From NCBI RefSeq assembly GCF_030936135.1, contig NC_082603.1, forward strand, positions 16,646,880 through 16,710,879: 64,000 nucleotides of DNA, given 5' to 3'. Made by a program: the position numbers and the translations under genes. This DNA comes from Gavia stellata. Its lineage: Eukaryota > Chordata > Aves > Gaviiformes > Gaviidae. The notes beneath the pieces are model-generated. The model made no database searches, was not told the origin of the DNA, and saw only the letters and a program-made list of their open reading frames with translations. Shown in pieces: positions 61,301 to 64,000 of the stretch (within the stretch, counting starts at the first letter, position 1; every line of letters starts with the position of its first letter).

Positions 61301-64000
61301 CCTTAATGAGCGTATGATGTTGGATTCCAAGCAGCAGGAATGCTGGTCTTCCTTCCTGCTGATGGTGTGAGAAGGAGTAAGTAGGACTGGTCAGACTAGA
61401 TTTTTGGAGGGGAATTGCCACTCCAACACATAAGCAACTGCACCAGATCTAGGTATCTAGACACGCACTGAAGGTTAACTGAAGGTTATTTTTTAATGAT
61501 CAGAAAGATTGACTAATAGTTCTGACTTACAGATCACGACCCCAAATTCAGATAGGGATCTATTTGTCTGTTGGCTTCAGCAGGTTTATACCAGAGTCTC
61601 TTTCAAGGGACAATTCCTAAACCCAAGCATTTTAGAACAGGAACATCTATAGTCAGAGTATTTTATGGGCATTTTGCATACAGAGATCCTATAGAGCCAC
61701 ATCTGCTTTGTCTTGTTTGAACTGGTATGTGTGGAAGGGGAAAGAGCAGAGGACATGAGTTATGATCAGATCATGGCTTTTTAGAGATGCCTAGCCCATA
61801 ATTTTCCTGATCCTTTTTACTGCATGCAAGTACTTTTCCATGAATTAATGGGCATCTGAGAAGCAGCTTACAAGTTATAAACAGTCAGTAGAAGGTATAA
61901 ATCGAGTGCATCATATCAAAACCTGGATATAGTAAAGGTATTATGATTTTAATTTTGATTATTGCTTTTCTGTTTCGCACCTCAGCAAAGTAATAACAGC
62001 AACTCAGTGTGGCCTTTAGAGCTACATATAGATTCAGAAATAGACCCATTTACTATTATTTCATGATGTGATCTTTTGTGAGTACACTTAGTTTGGAATT
62101 CATTCTAGCATTTACCTTTGTGTGTGCATCTAGACACAAGAATACCAAATACCAAAAAGACTGGAGCTGCTAGCCAAGTTTAATAAAGTGGGGAAGTAGG
62201 ATGAAGTGTATGGCACAGTGGCTTGGTAAAGACCATGCTTGTAATAATTCAGCTTTCTATAAAACCTGTTCTACAATTCTCAACTTCTGCACTGAGGAGA
62301 ATGTTAGGATGTCTACCCAACCTAAATCATATTTGTGATTGGTATTGTGTCAGACTCTGGACAGTAAGGGACCGATGTGAAACTCTCTCCTTGCTTTAGT
62401 TATCAGTAGCCATGTACCAGTAGCACAATCAACATCAGTGCAAATTAATGAAACTTGTCAAGAAATAGGGCAAAATGCCTGGTTTAGTTCACAGGTATGG
62501 AAAAGTTTCTTTGAAGTGCTAAAAGGCAGCGTGTGTGTTTGGTTTATGTCCTCACTTGCCAAGCCAAATGTATAAAAGACAGATCTTCATTCTCAGCAGA
62601 TTGTAGACTAGGTTTTAAAGTATCAGCATGGATTTACTTGAAATCAGGTTCAGCAGGAGGTTTGAAACCATAGTATATTACTCTGATTTCAAAAATCTAG
62701 TATGCAAAGTTGATGTGTTCAGCTTCTTTCCTTCTTACCTATATAATTGATAATATAAAAGTATTACACTGTTGCAATTTTCTTATACAAGTATTTATGG
62801 CTTTTGATATCCTAGAATTTCAAGATTAAAACAGTATACAGCATGTTGCTTCTTAGGGTCTTCCAGAAAATGTCAGCAAGTTTTGCATGAATAAATAGTT
62901 CCGTTAAGATCAACAATAAAAACAGAATAATTTTGCATACAGTATTGCATTCTGTTGATTCTGATAAGAAGACACTGTATTACAGTGATCACATCCCCAA
63001 GCTAGATTTCTGGGGCCATATTAAAGGCAAAGGAAAGTATAGGTGAGAGAGTTTGGAACTCAGTAGCACCAAACCTGCTGCTGCTTTTAACTAAGGCAAG
63101 GTGCTGTTAGCCAGTTTATCAGTGGAATCTTACCACGAAGCAGGGAAGGAAACATTCTAAAATGTTTGCTAGAGCCCTGAAACAGAAGCTCTGATTTTTT
63201 TTTTTCCCCCCACCAATATCTTTCACAAGCTGGTGAACTTGGAACAAAAAAAAAAAAGTGAGTTTATAGGATATAGGGCCATGATATTATAAAAGAACTC
63301 TCTATTTCCACGTAATCCCCAGCTGTGCAGGAAAGTGCTGATTACATGGTAGTAGTTAAATTTAGTAAGAAATTCCTTGCCTGAAATCAATTTTGATACC
63401 CAAGTACAGTGCCTAACATACCCTGGTTTAAACCTTTTACTTTTAAGCAATCTGTTTTTCAGTTTACCAGTGTCTAAAATTGAAAGACCACTTTCTTTTA
63501 CTGTTAACATTTATAAGTGAATTTGAGATCCTCTGCTACAAGGGCATGACATGTATTTACCAAAACACCTTCCTTCTGTATGCTTGTTTCTATGTACTAG
63601 TGTTTATTAAAAGAAAAAAAAAATCCAGTCATGCATATCAGCTAGTAGATTCTGATGAAGGTCCTAATTCATCAGCACATTTTTGCTGAACTCTAAAGTG
63701 TTTTGCTGACTTAAGCCAAAGTTCAAGAGGTTTATAAATGGATCCCAGATTTAGTAATCCTAATTAAACTTCTTTCGCCTTATTATGCCTTAATCTGTGC
63801 ACAAATCTCATTATTGATACAACACAAAGCAGCGACTGAGAGTAGAAGCTGTTTTATATACCCGTGAGTCAAGGAATTCTGCTTCTTTCACAGAAATTAA
63901 CTGTGCCATCTCAGAGCTCTTCTCCTCCTCCTTGACATATAAAGAAATGTGATTTTTTTGGCAGCTACTTTGAAATAATGTCTTTTGTTTGCCCCATTCC

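Larger units (their letters stand above)
50475..64000 (+). other. ALG14: ALG14 intron 3, running off the window
   Basis: The interval follows the exon 3 donor. I searched by eye for the final exon (human VLCNGPGTC through YLGRIV) and did not find it. The content is AT-rich with a poly-A run (56847-56867), a poly-T run (58349-58367) and scattered short frames with no recognisable identity. Confidence 0.75.

Overview
This is nuclear DNA from a vertebrate. It is AT-rich and intron-dominated, with GT-AG splice junctions, two CpG islands and long non-coding spacers. Two genes are recognisable by reconstructing exons from the sequence: TLCD4 (TMEM56) on the minus strand and the first three exons of ALG14 on the plus strand. 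Both are recognised from remembered human protein sequences, without a database search. The divergent TLCD4/ALG14 order is the one found on human chromosome 1p21. The protein divergence from human, short introns and scarcity of recognisable interspersed repeats suggest a sauropsid, most likely a bird. Species cannot be fixed from the sequence alone.

Layout. About 1-3.7 kb is the TLCD4 3' UTR and/or downstream flank, with a proximal AATAAA on the minus strand. Six TLCD4 coding exons lie between 3705 and 21963 (minus strand) and join in frame to a complete 262-residue protein. A CpG island at about 26.7-27.9 kb is the likely TLCD4 promoter and non-coding first exon. About 27.9-42.6 kb is intergenic, with no recognised gene, several unexplained open frames at 28.5-31.2 kb and a strongly pyrimidine-biased block at about 32.3-33.1 kb. 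A second CpG island at about 42.7-43.5 kb carries the ALG14 promoter and exon 1. ALG14 exons 2 and 3 are at about 45.4 and 50.4 kb. From 50.5 kb to the end is ALG14 intron 3. The last exon, encoding roughly the C-terminal third, was not found and probably lies beyond the window.

Functionally the two genes are neighbours rather than a pathway. ALG14 is the ER membrane anchor of the UDP-GlcNAc transferase that makes the second step of lipid-linked oligosaccharide synthesis. TLCD4 is a multi-pass TLC-domain membrane protein whose biochemical role is poorly defined. No CRISPR array, rRNA, confident tRNA, intact transposon or viral gene was seen. The most interesting sequence-level signals are a near-perfect ZNF143/STAF-type element in ALG14 intron 1, a perfect CArG box in the TLCD4 CpG island, a 192-codon open frame in a TLCD4 intron, and the pyrimidine-rich intergenic block. 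I did not find evidence for a new biological system.
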